DNA from: Collinsella sp.
GTDB lineage: Bacteria; Actinomycetota; Coriobacteriia; Coriobacteriales; Coriobacteriaceae
Direction: 5' to 3'
DNA: 64,000 nucleotides
Assembly: GCA_019414565.1 (NCBI GenBank)
Contig: DXLU01000016.1
Location: 26,331 to 90,330, forward strand
Numbering within the stretch: the stretch's first letter is position 1; each line of letters begins with the position of its first letter. Position numbers and translations under genes: made by a program. Below, piece after piece: positions 14,951-24,195 of this stretch. Below the pieces are notes generated by a model. It was not told the DNA's origin and searched no databases. It saw nothing but the letters and a program-made list of their open reading frames with translations.

Positions 14951-16417
14951 ATGAACGAAAACGAGCTGGCCGGTTTGCTCGAGTCTTTAAAGCGCATGGG
15001 TTCGGATGACTTTAGCGTCGAAGTAAAGGAGAGCGCCACGACGCTTTCTCGCGACGTATGGGAAACGGTTAGCGCATTCGCGAATACCGCTGGCGGAATT
15101 ATCGTGCTCGGCGTGAGCGAGCGCGCGGGCTTTGTCCCGGTTGAGAACTTTGAGACCGAGAAGGTACTCAACCAATTCGTAGCGGGCATGGGTGATGCCG
15201 GCGGTCGCGGAAAACTGGCCAATCCGCCCAAATACACCATTGAACGCGTGGAGCTCCAGGGCACCGTGGTTCTGGTCATCACGATTGAGGAGCTCGACCC
15301 GTCGAGCAAGCCTTGTTATGTCATAGAGCGGGGCGCTCAAGGCGGCAGCTACAAACGCATCGACGACAAAGATGTTCCGCTCTCGTCGACCGAGGTCCTG
15401 TCCTTGTCATCGTATGAACGGACGAGCCCCAGTGATCGCGATGCAGTGCCCGGCGCGGTCGCAGGCGATCTTGACGAGGCCCTGGTCGACCGCACGATAG
15501 AGCGTGCTTTCTCACTGACACCCCGTGCGATGCGCGACGCGCCGGACAAGAAAACGAAGCTGGAGCGCCTGAATTTCCTCGACTCCCAGGGCAATGTCAC
15601 TAAAGCCGGGCTCCTGGCTGCGGGTGCCTATCCTCAGCAGTTCTATCCCAAGCTCTTTATCGATGTGGCGGTCTATGCCGGAACGCAGAAGGGCGCGGCG
15701 GGGTCGTTGAGGTTCATGGACCGTACGATCTGCGAGGGAACGTTGGGCGAGATGATTTCGGATGCTGTCGCGGCTGTCGCCAAAAACCTGCGCCGCACCG
15801 CGACCGTCCAAGGCATTTCGCGTATCGACTCGCTGGAGATTCCCGAGGAGGTCCTGCGTGAGGCAATCGCCAACGCGGTTATCCACAGGGAATACGGGGA
15901 TCGGTTCTGTGGGCAATCGATCGCCGTCGACGTTTTTGACGACCGTATCGAGGTGACGAATCCCGGCGGCCTTTACGGGGGAAAGACTCGAGAGAACTTG
16001 TTTGACGGCAGCTCCCGATGCCGTAACGCGACGCTCGTGAAACTCATGTCGATTGTCCCGCTTCCGGATGGCGCAGGTTCGCCGGCTGAGGGCAATGGCT
16101 CGGGCATCCCGATGATGATCGATGCCATGCGCGCGCATGGTCTGGCCGAGCCCCTGTTCTGCCCGGGGTTCGATCGGTTCAAGGTCGTACTTTACCGTTC
16201 AAAGATCGAGCCGGTCGATCATGGCGGAGGCTTAATTGTGACGGCACTCAAACACTACGGCGAGCTGGGGACGCGTGAGCTGGCAAAACGCACGGGGCTT
16301 ACAATTTCCCAGGTTAGGTCGCGCGTCAACGCGCTCATTGCTCAAGGCGAGCTTGAGCCCACGGCGCCGTCGACAAGCCGCAACCGCAAATATCGACTGT
16401 CAGAGCGCGTGGAATAA
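14951..16417 (+). CDS. AlbA_2 (Schlafen-like) DNA-binding protein with ATPase-fold C-terminal region
   Basis: The 488-residue protein has an N-terminal AlbA_2 domain (DDFSVEVKESATTLSRDVWETVSAFANTAGGIIVLGVSE, about residues 17-58). A GHKL/HATPase_c_4-like region follows (REAIANAVIHREY, IEVTNPGGLYGG, GNGSGIPMMIDAM; about 300-410), and the C-terminus is a helix-turn-helix (TRELAKRTGLTISQVRSRVNALIAQGEL). Such proteins are usually annotated as putative transcriptional regulators; some relatives occur in phage-defence contexts, but no function is established. The start at 14951 has AAGGGA 8 bases upstream; a GTG at 14945 is too close. The duplicated GAGAGATAA array just upstream suggests autoregulation. 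Confidence 0.85.
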   Translation: MNENELAGLLESLKRMGSDDFSVEVKESATTLSRDVWETVSAFANTAGGIIVLGVSERAGFVPVENFETEKVLNQFVAGMGDAGGRGKLANPPKYTIERVELQGTVVLVITIEELDPSSKPCYVIERGAQGGSYKRIDDKDVPLSSTEVLSLSSYERTSPSDRDAVPGAVAGDLDEALVDRTIERAFSLTPRAMRDAPDKKTKLERLNFLDSQGNVTKAGLLAAGAYPQQFYPKLFIDVAVYAGTQKGAAGSLRFMDRTICEGTLGEMISDAVAAVAKNLRRTATVQGISRIDSLEIPEEVLREAIANAVIHREYGDRFCGQSIAVDVFDDRIEVTNPGGLYGGKTRENLFDGSSRCRNATLVKLMSIVPLPDGAGSPAEGNGSGIPMMIDAMRAHGLAEPLFCPGFDRFKVVLYRSKIEPVDHGGGLIVTALKHYGELGTRELAKRTGLTISQVRSRVNALIAQGELEPTAPSTSRNRKYRLSERVE

Positions 16418-16517
16418 ATGCGTTAGTGGACGAGGCGACCCAATAATCGACCCTCGATTGGCGCCCACTAAGGTAAAGCGGTTGTTGCCCAGTCGACGGT
16501 GATGCTAAAGACTCGGC

Positions 16518-17009
16518 TTACGCCGGCATGGCCCCGAACCCGTCCATCAGGAACAGCCTGAGAACCAGCTTGATGACATTTCCCGGTTTGACTTCAGCCG
16601 TGCCAAAGACGTGGCGCTCGGCGAGCTCGCTGCAGTATGCGTAGATATCGCGGATAAGGTCCGCGCCCGAAAGCGTAAACATGTAGCCTGCGTCCGAAAG
16701 CGCATTGGGTGCGGCGGGCAACTTGGTCATGCGACAAAAGGTCAACAGGTCGGGCGCCATAGCGTCTTGGTAGCCAAGATGGCCGCCGTCTTCTTGTGCG
16801 GCGAGTTCCAGCTGGCGTACTCGATCCAGCGCCGCTGCCAGCACAAAGCTCGGTGTGGGCGCATTGACGTCTTCCGTGTTCGCCACGAGTTTGCCCGCCG
16901 CCTGTGTGACAAGCCAGGCGACCTCGCGCTGGCAACGCACGGCCTTGCGCGTAACCGGCTTGATGGACGAAGAAGAAACGCTCCCCTTAGGCGGATTCGA
17001 AGCAGCCAT
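16518..17009 (-). CDS. Uncharacterised protein, 163 residues
   Basis: I do not recognise a family. The protein has a Ser/Lys-rich N-terminus, then a largely helical body (TRKAVRCQREVAWLVTQAAGKLVANTED, AAALDRVRQLELAAQ, SGADLIRDIYAYCSELAERHVF) and a hydrophobic end (VIKLVLRLFLMDGFGAMPA). The body resembles histone-fold-like or small nucleoid proteins only in general appearance. The start has GGGAGGG 5 bases upstream. It diverges from the next gene with only 11 bp between start codons, an unusually tight arrangement. Confidence 0.6.
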   Translation of the reverse strand: MAASNPPKGSVSSSSIKPVTRKAVRCQREVAWLVTQAAGKLVANTEDVNAPTPSFVLAAALDRVRQLELAAQEDGGHLGYQDAMAPDLLTFCRMTKLPAAPNALSDAGYMFTLSGADLIRDIYAYCSELAERHVFGTAEVKPGNVIKLVLRLFLMDGFGAMPA

Positions 17010-17020
17010 AAGACCCTCCC

Positions 17021-17590
17021 ATGAACAATCCGGCCCAACAAGCCCGGATGAAACACGTGCTACATCAGTATACAGGGGAGTGGGGTAGCGGGGTACAAGT
17101 GCGCCAGCGGCAAACCGAGAGCATCAACAATGTGCCTCCGCTCTATTTGGACGATGGTACGTGGGTCATTAAGTACTCGGTTCAAGCGCCGGGTACCGTT
17201 GGTTTTCGAGACCAGAATTACAACCGTAAAATGCTCAACTGCATGGAATGTGGCGTCCCAGTCGGAGTCATATTTGCAACCGAGGTGGGCTATAAGGTGC
17301 TCGGTCTTGCGTTTGTTGAGCGGTTCGAGCCCGAAAACGGATGGTTTGTTCTGCACGGTCCTGTTCATAAAGGCGGACCGGACCCTCGTTTTGCGCCCGA
17401 CATGAGTTATCTGAAGCACATACCCGTCGATATTGAGTTTGCCGGACAGGGTGCGACCGACGATGAAATTTGGCTTTGGCGGTCTTTTACGATCGTGTTG
17501 TTTGATCGGATCGCGTGGCGATGCAATCTCGCGCCCGCCCGCCGGTGCATGCTCTTCCTGATTTGTATAGCGAGAGGGGAGCGTGTATGA
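17021..17590 (+). CDS. Uncharacterised protein resembling the N-terminal domain of HNH-type endonucleases; possibly truncated
   Basis: Residues 35-120 (YNRKMLNCMECGVPVGVIF, YKVLGLAFVERFEPENGWFVLHGP) recall the N-terminal module that precedes HNH nuclease domains in some restriction-like proteins. This is a memory-based resemblance, not a database match. No HNH motif follows; the last 40 residues (RIAWRCNLAPARRCMLFLICIARGERV) look like out-of-frame sequence, so the gene may be a decayed remnant. The ATG lacks a clear ribosome binding site and ATG 17048 is an alternative. Its stop overlaps the next start (ATGA). Confidence 0.45.
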   Translation: MNNPAQQARMKHVLHQYTGEWGSGVQVRQRQTESINNVPPLYLDDGTWVIKYSVQAPGTVGFRDQNYNRKMLNCMECGVPVGVIFATEVGYKVLGLAFVERFEPENGWFVLHGPVHKGGPDPRFAPDMSYLKHIPVDIEFAGQGATDDEIWLWRSFTIVLFDRIAWRCNLAPARRCMLFLICIARGERV

Positions 17591-17871
17591 GCTGGCGAGG
17601 CGATATTGCGATGGGGAAGTACGGAAAACTGCCGTGCGCCCTTATAGACAACAAAATGTTTCCGAGCGTAGAAGTTGATTGCGGGTCGTTTGTCGTCGCC
17701 TGTCCTTGCTGCGGCTCGCAAATACCGTGCCTCGACATTCGGTTCATCGATGCGTGCGACAGACTTAGCGACGAAGTGAGAAAACGGACAGGCGTTCATA
17801 TGCCGGTGTATCAGGAGAAATGCCCTGTTTGTGGCCTCGATATCGTGTACGACGCCGGCGACGAGGGATAG
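17587..17871 (+). CDS. Small zinc-ribbon-like protein
   Basis: The 94-residue product has four cysteine pairs or near pairs: CPCCGSQIPC (about residues 38-47) and CPVCGLDIVYDAGDEG at the end. This fits one or two zinc ribbons. It starts four bases inside the previous gene's end with GAGGGGAG upstream. Function is unknown; its partner upstream may be nuclease-derived. Confidence 0.6.
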   Translation: MSWRGDIAMGKYGKLPCALIDNKMFPSVEVDCGSFVVACPCCGSQIPCLDIRFIDACDRLSDEVRKRTGVHMPVYQEKCPVCGLDIVYDAGDEG

Positions 17872-17909
17872 GTGATGCGGAGGAGCTGGCTGTGAAGGCA
17901 TCTCTGTCC

Positions 17910-18596
17910 CTATAAATAAATCCCCTCACCGAGCTGCTTGTGGAACTTGGCGTGATGGTCGCGTGCCCAGGTAAAGAGCGCCTGGTCAAAGTCGGTGCGC
18001 GTGGCCGGGACGCCAAAGACGCCGGCAACTTCGACGCGTACAAACTCCAGTGCCGGCAGCTTGTTGATGGCAGTGAGGGCAAACGGGGACGAGGGCTCCT
18101 CGAACAGATAGCGGCTGCCTTGCAGCGCGTCGCAAATGGTGCACGTGTTGCCGAGCGACGGGGCTTTGGAGGCTCGCGCGCCTACGGGCTTGTAGCCGCA
18201 GCGCTTATGAAGGTAGTCGCGGATCTCGCCCGGCACGCAGCCAAGAGCGGGCACGATGGCGAGTGCGTTGGCGTTGGCCGTGTCGATGGCAATGTGCCCG
18301 GCTTCGTTGGGCGCGTGCGCGATGGCGATGCTCTCGTCGTTATCGGTTCGATAGGGAATGCCGAAGGCCGCGACCGAGGTCTCTTTGTGACACTTCCAGC
18401 ACTCGCGCTTGCCCAGTACTAGATATATATACGGCGCTGAGGGGTCGGATCGGTCAACACCGGGCAGCCACTCGGCAAAGGGCTCGGGGTTGACGCCGCT
18501 GGGTACATACCAGATCTTCTTGGTCCGGTCCCATTTGGCGCCCAGCGCTTTGGCGTCTTCTTTGTGCGAAAAGGGGACATCGAGCTCGGTGCGCAT
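17910..18596 (-). CDS. DUF5710-domain protein
   Basis: The 228-residue protein begins with a DUF5710 module (MRTELDVPFSHKEDAKALGAKWDRTKKIWYV, residues 1-31), also found in primase and mobile-element proteins and thought to bind nucleic acid. The rest includes two Cys pairs (ECWKCHKET; NTCTICDALQG) that may bind zinc, then a C-terminal segment unlike anything I know. The ATG at 18596 has AAGGAG 5 bases upstream, so the 12-residue longer reading is rejected. The neighbourhood of orphan genes next to a tRNA suggests an acquired segment. Confidence 0.75.
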   Translation of the reverse strand: MRTELDVPFSHKEDAKALGAKWDRTKKIWYVPSGVNPEPFAEWLPGVDRSDPSAPYIYLVLGKRECWKCHKETSVAAFGIPYRTDNDESIAIAHAPNEAGHIAIDTANANALAIVPALGCVPGEIRDYLHKRCGYKPVGARASKAPSLGNTCTICDALQGSRYLFEEPSSPFALTAINKLPALEFVRVEVAGVFGVPATRTDFDQALFTWARDHHAKFHKQLGEGIYL

Positions 18597-18883
18597 GGCG
18601 GCTCCTTGGTGCTGCAGGTGCGAGTGGCTCAAGGATACCGCAGGGCGCAGACATCGCGGCGTTTTGTTGAGAAGTTGCGGCGCGGACTGCTTGGTTACGC
18701 CGTTAGATAAATTGGCAAGTAGATGGTCGGCTTTTGACCAGTTGGGCGGTTGGAGCAGCTTGCGGCGCAGTTTTGTGCCTGGCTATTGTTGATGTTGGGG
18801 TATTGAATATATTTGGCTGCCATTCGTCAGGTGAATTGTTGTTACGTTGCGATGACGGTTGGAACTGCCAGCGGATTTAGCGA
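18597..18883. other. Intergenic stretch with no recognised gene
   Basis: No open frame with a credible ribosome binding site is visible on either strand, and no strong hairpin. It separates the orphan-gene segment from tRNA-Val. Confidence 0.6.
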
Positions 18884-18923
18884 CAAAAAACAAAACAGCC
18901 CAGAGGACATAGCCTCTGAGCTG
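18884..18923 (-). terminator. Terminator of the tRNA-Val gene
   Basis: On the minus strand CAGCTCAGAGG pairs with CCTCTGGGCTG around CTATGT and is followed by TTTTGTTTTTT. Confidence 0.9.
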
Positions 18924-18931
18924 CGAACATT

Positions 18932-19006
18932 TGGTGGGCGTTAGAAGATTTGAACTTCTGACCTCTTCCGTGTCAGGGAAGCGCTCTCCCCCTGAGCTAA
19001 ACGCCC
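18932..19006 (-). tRNA. tRNA-Val (GAC)
   Basis: The minus strand folds as a cloverleaf starting GGGCGTTTAGCTCAG. The anticodon loop CTGACAC between CTTCC and GGAAG gives anticodon GAC. The T arm is AGAAGTTCAAATCTTCT and the acceptor is GGGCGTT/AACGCCC, with ACCA encoded. Confidence 0.95.
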
Positions 19007-19035
19007 GATCAAGGGTGCGCAAGCGCGCAAGGGAT

Positions 19036-19064
19036 AATATAACGGAGCCTGAACTCGGTGGCAA
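19036..19064 (-). promoter_or_regulatory. tRNA-Val promoter
   Basis: On the minus strand TTGCCA and TATATT are separated by 17 bp, and the -10 box ends about 30 bp before the tRNA 5' end. Confidence 0.7.
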
Positions 19065-19295
19065 GAACATTTTTAAAAATCGCTTACATTGTGGAATTCG
19101 GGGGCTTTGTCATATCCATTTCAAAAGAGCCTGCTGCCGCGATTTGACTGTCGCATAATGCAAGGCCATTGCGGTATCGAGCTATGGAAAGACGTCTGCG
19201 GAATTGTCCTACCGATAAGCGGACAAGCCTCCAGCTGTTGCCTTCGCCGTGGTAAGGTAAGCCGAATTGTTTCCAGGCTGCTTCGAGGGAATGGA

Positions 19296-20318
19296 ATGAG
19301 CAAAGAGCGTGTCGAGCAGGTCGAAGGCGCAGGGGCTTCGGTGCCGATGACCGATATATCGAACATTGATGTGCCCGAGGGCACCGATGAGCTCAGCCGT
19401 AGCACCCGCCGCGCTTGGCGCGAGCGCCTGAACAGCGCTTCGACGCGCAAGATGATCACGGGCGTCTTGGCTACGCTGGTGGGCGGTTCGTTTTGGGGCT
19501 TCTCGGGCACCAGCGCGAGCTTTCTGTTCGATACCTACCACGTCGACACCTTGTGGCTTATGAGCGTGCGTCAGATTCTCGCCGGTCTACTCTTTATGGC
19601 CGTGGTTGTTACGCGCGACCGCGAGCGCCTGGTTAAGCTCTGGACCACACCCGCCGATCGCAAGCAGCTGCTGCTCTTTACCGCCTTTGGTCTGCTGTTC
19701 AACCAGTTTTGTTATCTTTCGGCCGTGCGCCTGACCAATGCCGGAACCGCGACGGTGCTCCAATGCCTGCAACTGGTCATCATTATGGGCTACACCTGCG
19801 TGATCGACCATCGCATGCCTCGCGTGCGTGAGGCCGTTGGCATTGGGTTGGCCCTGGGCGGCACCTTTTTAATCGCTACCGGCGGCGACCCTACCAGTCT
19901 GAGCATATCGCCGCTTGGCCTGGTCGCAGGCCTTATGTGTGCGGTCAGCGCCACGTGTATGGCGGTGATTCCCGCCAAGATCCTGCCCGAATACGGCAGC
20001 CCCATCGTCACGGGCTCGGCAATGCTCACGGCGGGCGTGGTCTCGTGCGTCTTCGTGCAGCCTTGGGCGCATATGCCGGCACTCGACGCTGCCGGCGTCG
20101 AGGCGCTCGCGGTATTCGTGGTTATCGGCTCGTTTTTTGCTTACATGCTCTATATGCAGGGCGTTAAGGACATCGGCTCGGTGCGCGCGAGCCTCCTTGG
20201 AACCATGGAGCCGGTTTCGGCCACCATCACCAGCGCCCTTATGCTGGGAACGGTGTTTTTGCCCACCGACCTGGCGGGCTTTGCCATGATTATCGCGATG
20301 GTGTTTTTGACGGTGTAG
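19296..20318 (+). CDS. EamA-family (DMT superfamily) membrane transporter
   Basis: The 340-residue inner-membrane protein has ten predicted hydrophobic segments in two EamA repeats (about residues 55-190 and 205-340). Visible signatures are GGSFWGFSGTSASFLF in the first repeat, AVRLTNAGTATVLQCLQ before its end, and LGTMEPVSATITSALMLG in the second. It has a longer hydrophilic N-terminus (about 50 residues) than most relatives. Substrates of such exporters range from amino acids to sugars and cannot be predicted here. I chose ATG 19296 after GAGGGAATGG; the frame is open 69 codons further up without coding character. The 19065-19295 gap shows no other gene. Confidence 0.88.
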   Translation: MSKERVEQVEGAGASVPMTDISNIDVPEGTDELSRSTRRAWRERLNSASTRKMITGVLATLVGGSFWGFSGTSASFLFDTYHVDTLWLMSVRQILAGLLFMAVVVTRDRERLVKLWTTPADRKQLLLFTAFGLLFNQFCYLSAVRLTNAGTATVLQCLQLVIIMGYTCVIDHRMPRVREAVGIGLALGGTFLIATGGDPTSLSISPLGLVAGLMCAVSATCMAVIPAKILPEYGSPIVTGSAMLTAGVVSCVFVQPWAHMPALDAAGVEALAVFVVIGSFFAYMLYMQGVKDIGSVRASLLGTMEPVSATITSALMLGTVFLPTDLAGFAMIIAMVFLTV

Positions 20319-20467
20319 CTGGCGCCGCCGCCAAGACGGAAAAGGTGTTGTGCCGCATTTTCGCCAATTGATGTCCGTGTCTGGAGTTTAGCTGTCGATG
20401 CTCAAAATGCCATAAACTAGTAACGTTATGGACTTTTTCATTGCGACTCAATTGCGAGGATTTCTTT

Positions 20468-22780
20468 ATGGCTGGTAATCACTTTAAGGGCAGCGATAGC
20501 GGCCGTCCTGCAGTTCCGCCGCGTCCGAACGGGGCTGGTAAGGCCGGCACGCCGGGCGGCGCTGGACAGGGCGGTTCCGGTAAGCGCGTGTCCCCGGGCG
20601 AGACGGCGATGTTTACCGCTCTGTACGAGCAGTCTCAAAAGGCAAAAAAGACCGGCCGTGCAAGAGGGAATGTCTTTGCGGGCGGTGCAACCTCCGCGTC
20701 GCAGCCGAGCGGGGCTCCTTCGGTACCTGCGAACAACGCAGGTGCTGCCAACGCCGCAAATGCCGCCGGCAACGTTAATGCCGGCAAGGCCGCCAACAAT
20801 ACTCCCTCTGCCGGTGGCGCGGGGCTTACGGGTAACCTTGGTACGATTTACACCGGTGCCTCCGAGACTGGCACGTTCGCCCGCCTGGATGATAGCGGTG
20901 CCGAGTTTGCGGGCTCGGGTTCCAAGGAAGATTATTACGATTTTGGCTTGAACTACGGTAGCGACGCTTCGTCGAGTTCGACCTCTGACGGTCTGGTCCG
21001 TCATCGCCATCGCAAGGGCGAGCGCAAAAAGCGTCACACTGGCGCCATTATTGCCGCTGTAGTCGCGGTGCTTCTCGTTGCGCTTGGCGCAAGCGGCTTT
21101 ATGCTGCTTAACTCGGCAAAGACCGTAAAGAGTGAAGCGAAGGAGGCCGTCGAGATTGTCGGTGGCCTTAAGGACAAGGTCACGTCGGGCGATTTTTCGA
21201 CGCTGCCTGACGACGCGAAGAAGATTGATGAGCTTTGCGACAGCATGAAGGCGGAGACCTCGAGCCCGCTGTGGACGGCGGCTTCGTTTATCCCGGTGTA
21301 TGGCAGCGACATCAATGCGGCCCGCACCATGATCGACGCCCTGTCCGATGTCTCGAGCAATGCGCTGGTTCCCATGGCCGATAACCTTTCGCAGGCCACG
21401 CCCGGCAAGCTGTTTCAGGACGGCATGATTAACGTGTCCGCGCTGCAGGCGGTCGCCGATTCGCTTTCCAGCAGCTCGAAGGTGTTCAAGAGCGCCAACG
21501 AGAAGATCCAGGGCATTGGCGATACTCATATTTCCCAGGTGACCGAGCTGGTCGATAAGGCCAAGGATGGCTTTGCCACCCTCAACGGCGCGGTTGACGC
21601 GGCGGAGAAGGTCGCCCCCGTCCTTCCGCAGATGCTCGGCGCCAACGGCCAGACGCGCAACTACCTTGTGTACGCCATGAACAACGTCGAGATTCGTGCC
21701 TGCGGCGGCTTTGGCGGTTCGCAGGGCCTGATTTCGGTCACCGACGGCCAGATGTCGATTGGCGAGTTTGTTCCCCGCATTGGACTCAGCGAGGATGAGG
21801 CAGTCGAGAGCGTCGACGAAGAGGATGAGGCGCTGTTCGGCAACCACAGTAACCTGTACAACTCGGGCAATACCTATTCGCCTGATTGGCCCCGCAACTC
21901 GCAGCGTGTCGCAGCCCTGTGGAAATCTCAATATGGCCAGGACGTTGACGGCGTCGTGGGTATCGACCCGGTGTTCCTGCAGTATCTGCTGGGCCTGGTC
22001 GGTAACGTGTCGCTGCCCGACGGAACGGTTGTCGACGGCACCAACGCCGCAAAGGTCCTCATGCACGATGTGTACTGGAACTATCCGGTCGAGGAGTCGG
22101 ACGGCATCTTTGCATCCGTCGCCAGCGCTGCCTTCGACAAGATCCTTGGCGGTATCGGCGATGTCGATGTTACGAAGCTTGTCAGCGCCGTTGAGCGCGG
22201 TGCCGAAGAGGGCCGCCTGATCGCGTGGATGAAAAACGATGACGAGCAGAACGCTATCAAGGAGATGAACATCGACGCCTCGCTGCCCGATCCGGATGAC
22301 CCGAGTGAAGATCCCGTTGCTGGTGTCTACTTTAACAACCTGAGCTTCTCCAAGCTCGACTGGTACCTGAATGCCGATACGCAGATTGGCCAGGGCATCA
22401 AGAACGGTGACGGCACATGCTCGTATCGCATCACCGTTACCCTGACGAACATCATGACGCAGGAGGAGGCCGGCAAGCTGCCCGACTACGTCGCGGCGAG
22501 CGCGCCCGATGCCGCGCGCGACGACGAGCGTCTGAATGTCTCGTTGTTTGCCCCGACGGGCGGCAACATTACTGATCTGACCGTCGAGGGCACCCAGTTT
22601 GGTCTTGGCGCCGCTACGTGGCATGGAATCCCCTTCTATTCGGGCACCGTTGACCTGCATGCTGGCGAGACGACGACGATCACATATACGCTGACCACGT
22701 CAGCCGAGGCGGGGGACAAGCCGCTTACGCTGCGTCAGACTCCTACATGCCAGGCGGCTCGCGACAGCGCGTCGGCGTAG
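20468..22780 (+). CDS. DUF4012-family membrane-anchored protein
   Basis: The 770-residue protein starts at ATG with GAGGA 7 bases upstream. Residues 1-185 are Gly/Ala/Asn/Pro-rich and low complexity (NAGAANAANAAGNVNAGKAAN), then a basic RHRHRKGERKKRH stretch precedes a single membrane segment (AIIAAVVAVLLVALGASGFML, about 195-215). The large extracellular part carries the DUF4012 signature RNYLVYAMNNVEIRACGGFGG (about residue 400). DUF4012 proteins occur in actinobacteria next to envelope polysaccharide genes; their function is unknown. glmM follows, which fits a cell-envelope context. Confidence 0.85.
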   Translation: MAGNHFKGSDSGRPAVPPRPNGAGKAGTPGGAGQGGSGKRVSPGETAMFTALYEQSQKAKKTGRARGNVFAGGATSASQPSGAPSVPANNAGAANAANAAGNVNAGKAANNTPSAGGAGLTGNLGTIYTGASETGTFARLDDSGAEFAGSGSKEDYYDFGLNYGSDASSSSTSDGLVRHRHRKGERKKRHTGAIIAAVVAVLLVALGASGFMLLNSAKTVKSEAKEAVEIVGGLKDKVTSGDFSTLPDDAKKIDELCDSMKAETSSPLWTAASFIPVYGSDINAARTMIDALSDVSSNALVPMADNLSQATPGKLFQDGMINVSALQAVADSLSSSSKVFKSANEKIQGIGDTHISQVTELVDKAKDGFATLNGAVDAAEKVAPVLPQMLGANGQTRNYLVYAMNNVEIRACGGFGGSQGLISVTDGQMSIGEFVPRIGLSEDEAVESVDEEDEALFGNHSNLYNSGNTYSPDWPRNSQRVAALWKSQYGQDVDGVVGIDPVFLQYLLGLVGNVSLPDGTVVDGTNAAKVLMHDVYWNYPVEESDGIFASVASAAFDKILGGIGDVDVTKLVSAVERGAEEGRLIAWMKNDDEQNAIKEMNIDASLPDPDDPSEDPVAGVYFNNLSFSKLDWYLNADTQIGQGIKNGDGTCSYRITVTLTNIMTQEEAGKLPDYVAASAPDAARDDERLNVSLFAPTGGNITDLTVEGTQFGLGAATWHGIPFYSGTVDLHAGETTTITYTLTTSAEAGDKPLTLRQTPTCQAARDSASA

Positions 22781-22817
22781 GGTTTTTCTGGTAGCGCAGA
22801 TAATCGAGTACCATTTT

Positions 22818-22852
22818 GGGGCGGACAGGCAATCTGTTCGCCCCTATTTTGT
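22818..22852 (+). terminator. Terminator or attenuator before glmM
   Basis: GGGGCGGACAG (22818-22828) pairs with CTGTTCGCCCC (22834-22844), followed by TATTTTGT. It ends the DUF4012 transcript and overlaps the region just before the glmM ribosome binding site. Confidence 0.8.
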
Positions 22853-22863
22853 AAGGAGAGCGC

Positions 22864-24195
22864 ATGAAGTACTTTGGCACCGACGGCTTTCGCGGTGAGG
22901 CTAACGTTGGGCTGACGGTAGAGCACGCTTATAAGATTGGCCGTTTTGTGGGCTGGTATTACGGCGCCAACCGCGAGCGCAAGGCGCGCGTCATCGTGGG
23001 TAAGGACACGCGTCGCTCGAGTTATATGTTCGAGGCGGCGCTGGTGAGTGGCCTGGTCGCGAGCGGTGCGGACGCCTATATGCTGCACGTGATCCCCACG
23101 CCGGGTGTAGCGCATCAGACCGTGGAAGGCTGCTTCGATTGCGGCATCATGATCAGCGCGAGCCACAACCCGTTTTGCGATAACGGCATTAAGCTCGTCA
23201 ATAGCGACGGTTTTAAGATGGACGAGGACGTACTGGAGCTCATCGAGGACTACGTCGATGGCAAGAGCGAGGTGCCGCTGGCCACGGGCAACCACATCGG
23301 CGCCACGGTGGACTACATGCAGGGCCGCAACCGCTACATTGCCTCGCTCATCGCCAGCGCGAACTATTCGCTGCAGGGCGTCAAGATCGGCATCGACTGC
23401 GCCAACGGCTCGGCGTCCTCGGTGGCCAAGCCGGTGTTCGACGCGCTGGGCGCCGACGTGCGCGTGATCAATGCCGCGCCTGATGGTTTTAACATCAACG
23501 TCGACTGCGGCTCCACGCATATGGAGCGTCTGCAGCGCCACGTGGTGGAGCAGGGCTTGGACGTGGGCTTTGCCTATGACGGCGATGCCGACCGCTGCCT
23601 GGCCGTGGACGAGCGCGGCCGCGTGGTCGATGGCGACCAGATCCTGTACGTGTGCGGCGTGTACCTGAACAAGCACGGTCGCCTTTCGGGCGGTACCGTG
23701 GTTCCGACGATTGCCAGCAACTTTGGCCTGATCAAGTCGTTGGAGCTTGCCGGCCTAAGTGCCGTGACCAGCGGTGTGGGCGACCGCCACGTGTATGCCA
23801 AGATGCGCGAGGGCGGTTACAGCCTGGGCGGCGAGCAGACGGGCCATACGATCTTTGGCGATATCGAGCGCACGGGCGACGGCATTATGACCTCGCTGCG
23901 CGTGATGGAAGTGATCCGCGCCGAGCGCGAGACGCTCTCGCAGCTCACGGCTCCGTGCAAGCTGCTACCGCAGGCGCAGGTGGCCGTGCGCGTGGCGGAC
24001 AAGGACGCCGCGCTCGAGAACATGGGCGTGCAGAACGCCATCGCCGAGGCCGAGGCTGCGCTGGCAGGTGAGGGCCGCGTGCTCGTACGCAAGAGCGGAA
24101 CCGAGTCGGTTATCCGCGTGCTGGCCGAGGCGCCCGACCAAGCATCCGCCGATGCCGCCATGAAGCGCATCGCCAACGCACTCGAGGCTCTGTAG
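22864..24195 (+). CDS. glmM: Phosphoglucosamine mutase
   Basis: The 443-residue cytoplasmic enzyme converts glucosamine-6-phosphate to glucosamine-1-phosphate for UDP-GlcNAc and peptidoglycan synthesis. The N-terminus FGTDGFRGEANVGLT is typical. The phosphoserine is Ser100 in MISASHNP, the metal loop is DGDADRCL (about residue 240) and the sugar-binding loop is GGEQTGH (about 322). The C-terminal phosphate-binding RKSGTESVIRVLAEA is complete. TAAGGAG lies 4-10 bases upstream of the ATG. A hairpin terminator overlaps the stop codon. Confidence 0.95.
   Translation: MKYFGTDGFRGEANVGLTVEHAYKIGRFVGWYYGANRERKARVIVGKDTRRSSYMFEAALVSGLVASGADAYMLHVIPTPGVAHQTVEGCFDCGIMISASHNPFCDNGIKLVNSDGFKMDEDVLELIEDYVDGKSEVPLATGNHIGATVDYMQGRNRYIASLIASANYSLQGVKIGIDCANGSASSVAKPVFDALGADVRVINAAPDGFNINVDCGSTHMERLQRHVVEQGLDVGFAYDGDADRCLAVDERGRVVDGDQILYVCGVYLNKHGRLSGGTVVPTIASNFGLIKSLELAGLSAVTSGVGDRHVYAKMREGGYSLGGEQTGHTIFGDIERTGDGIMTSLRVMEVIRAERETLSQLTAPCKLLPQAQVAVRVADKDAALENMGVQNAIAEAEAALAGEGRVLVRKSGTESVIRVLAEAPDQASADAAMKRIANALEAL

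Noticed and set aside
18931..19158. Plus-strand reading MVGVRRFELLTSSVSGKRSP
   Set aside because: It is the translation of the antisense strand of tRNA-Val, a well-known spurious protein type.
20438..22660. Minus-strand open frame of 740 codons
   Set aside because: It is antisense to the DUF4012 gene and lacks any motif.
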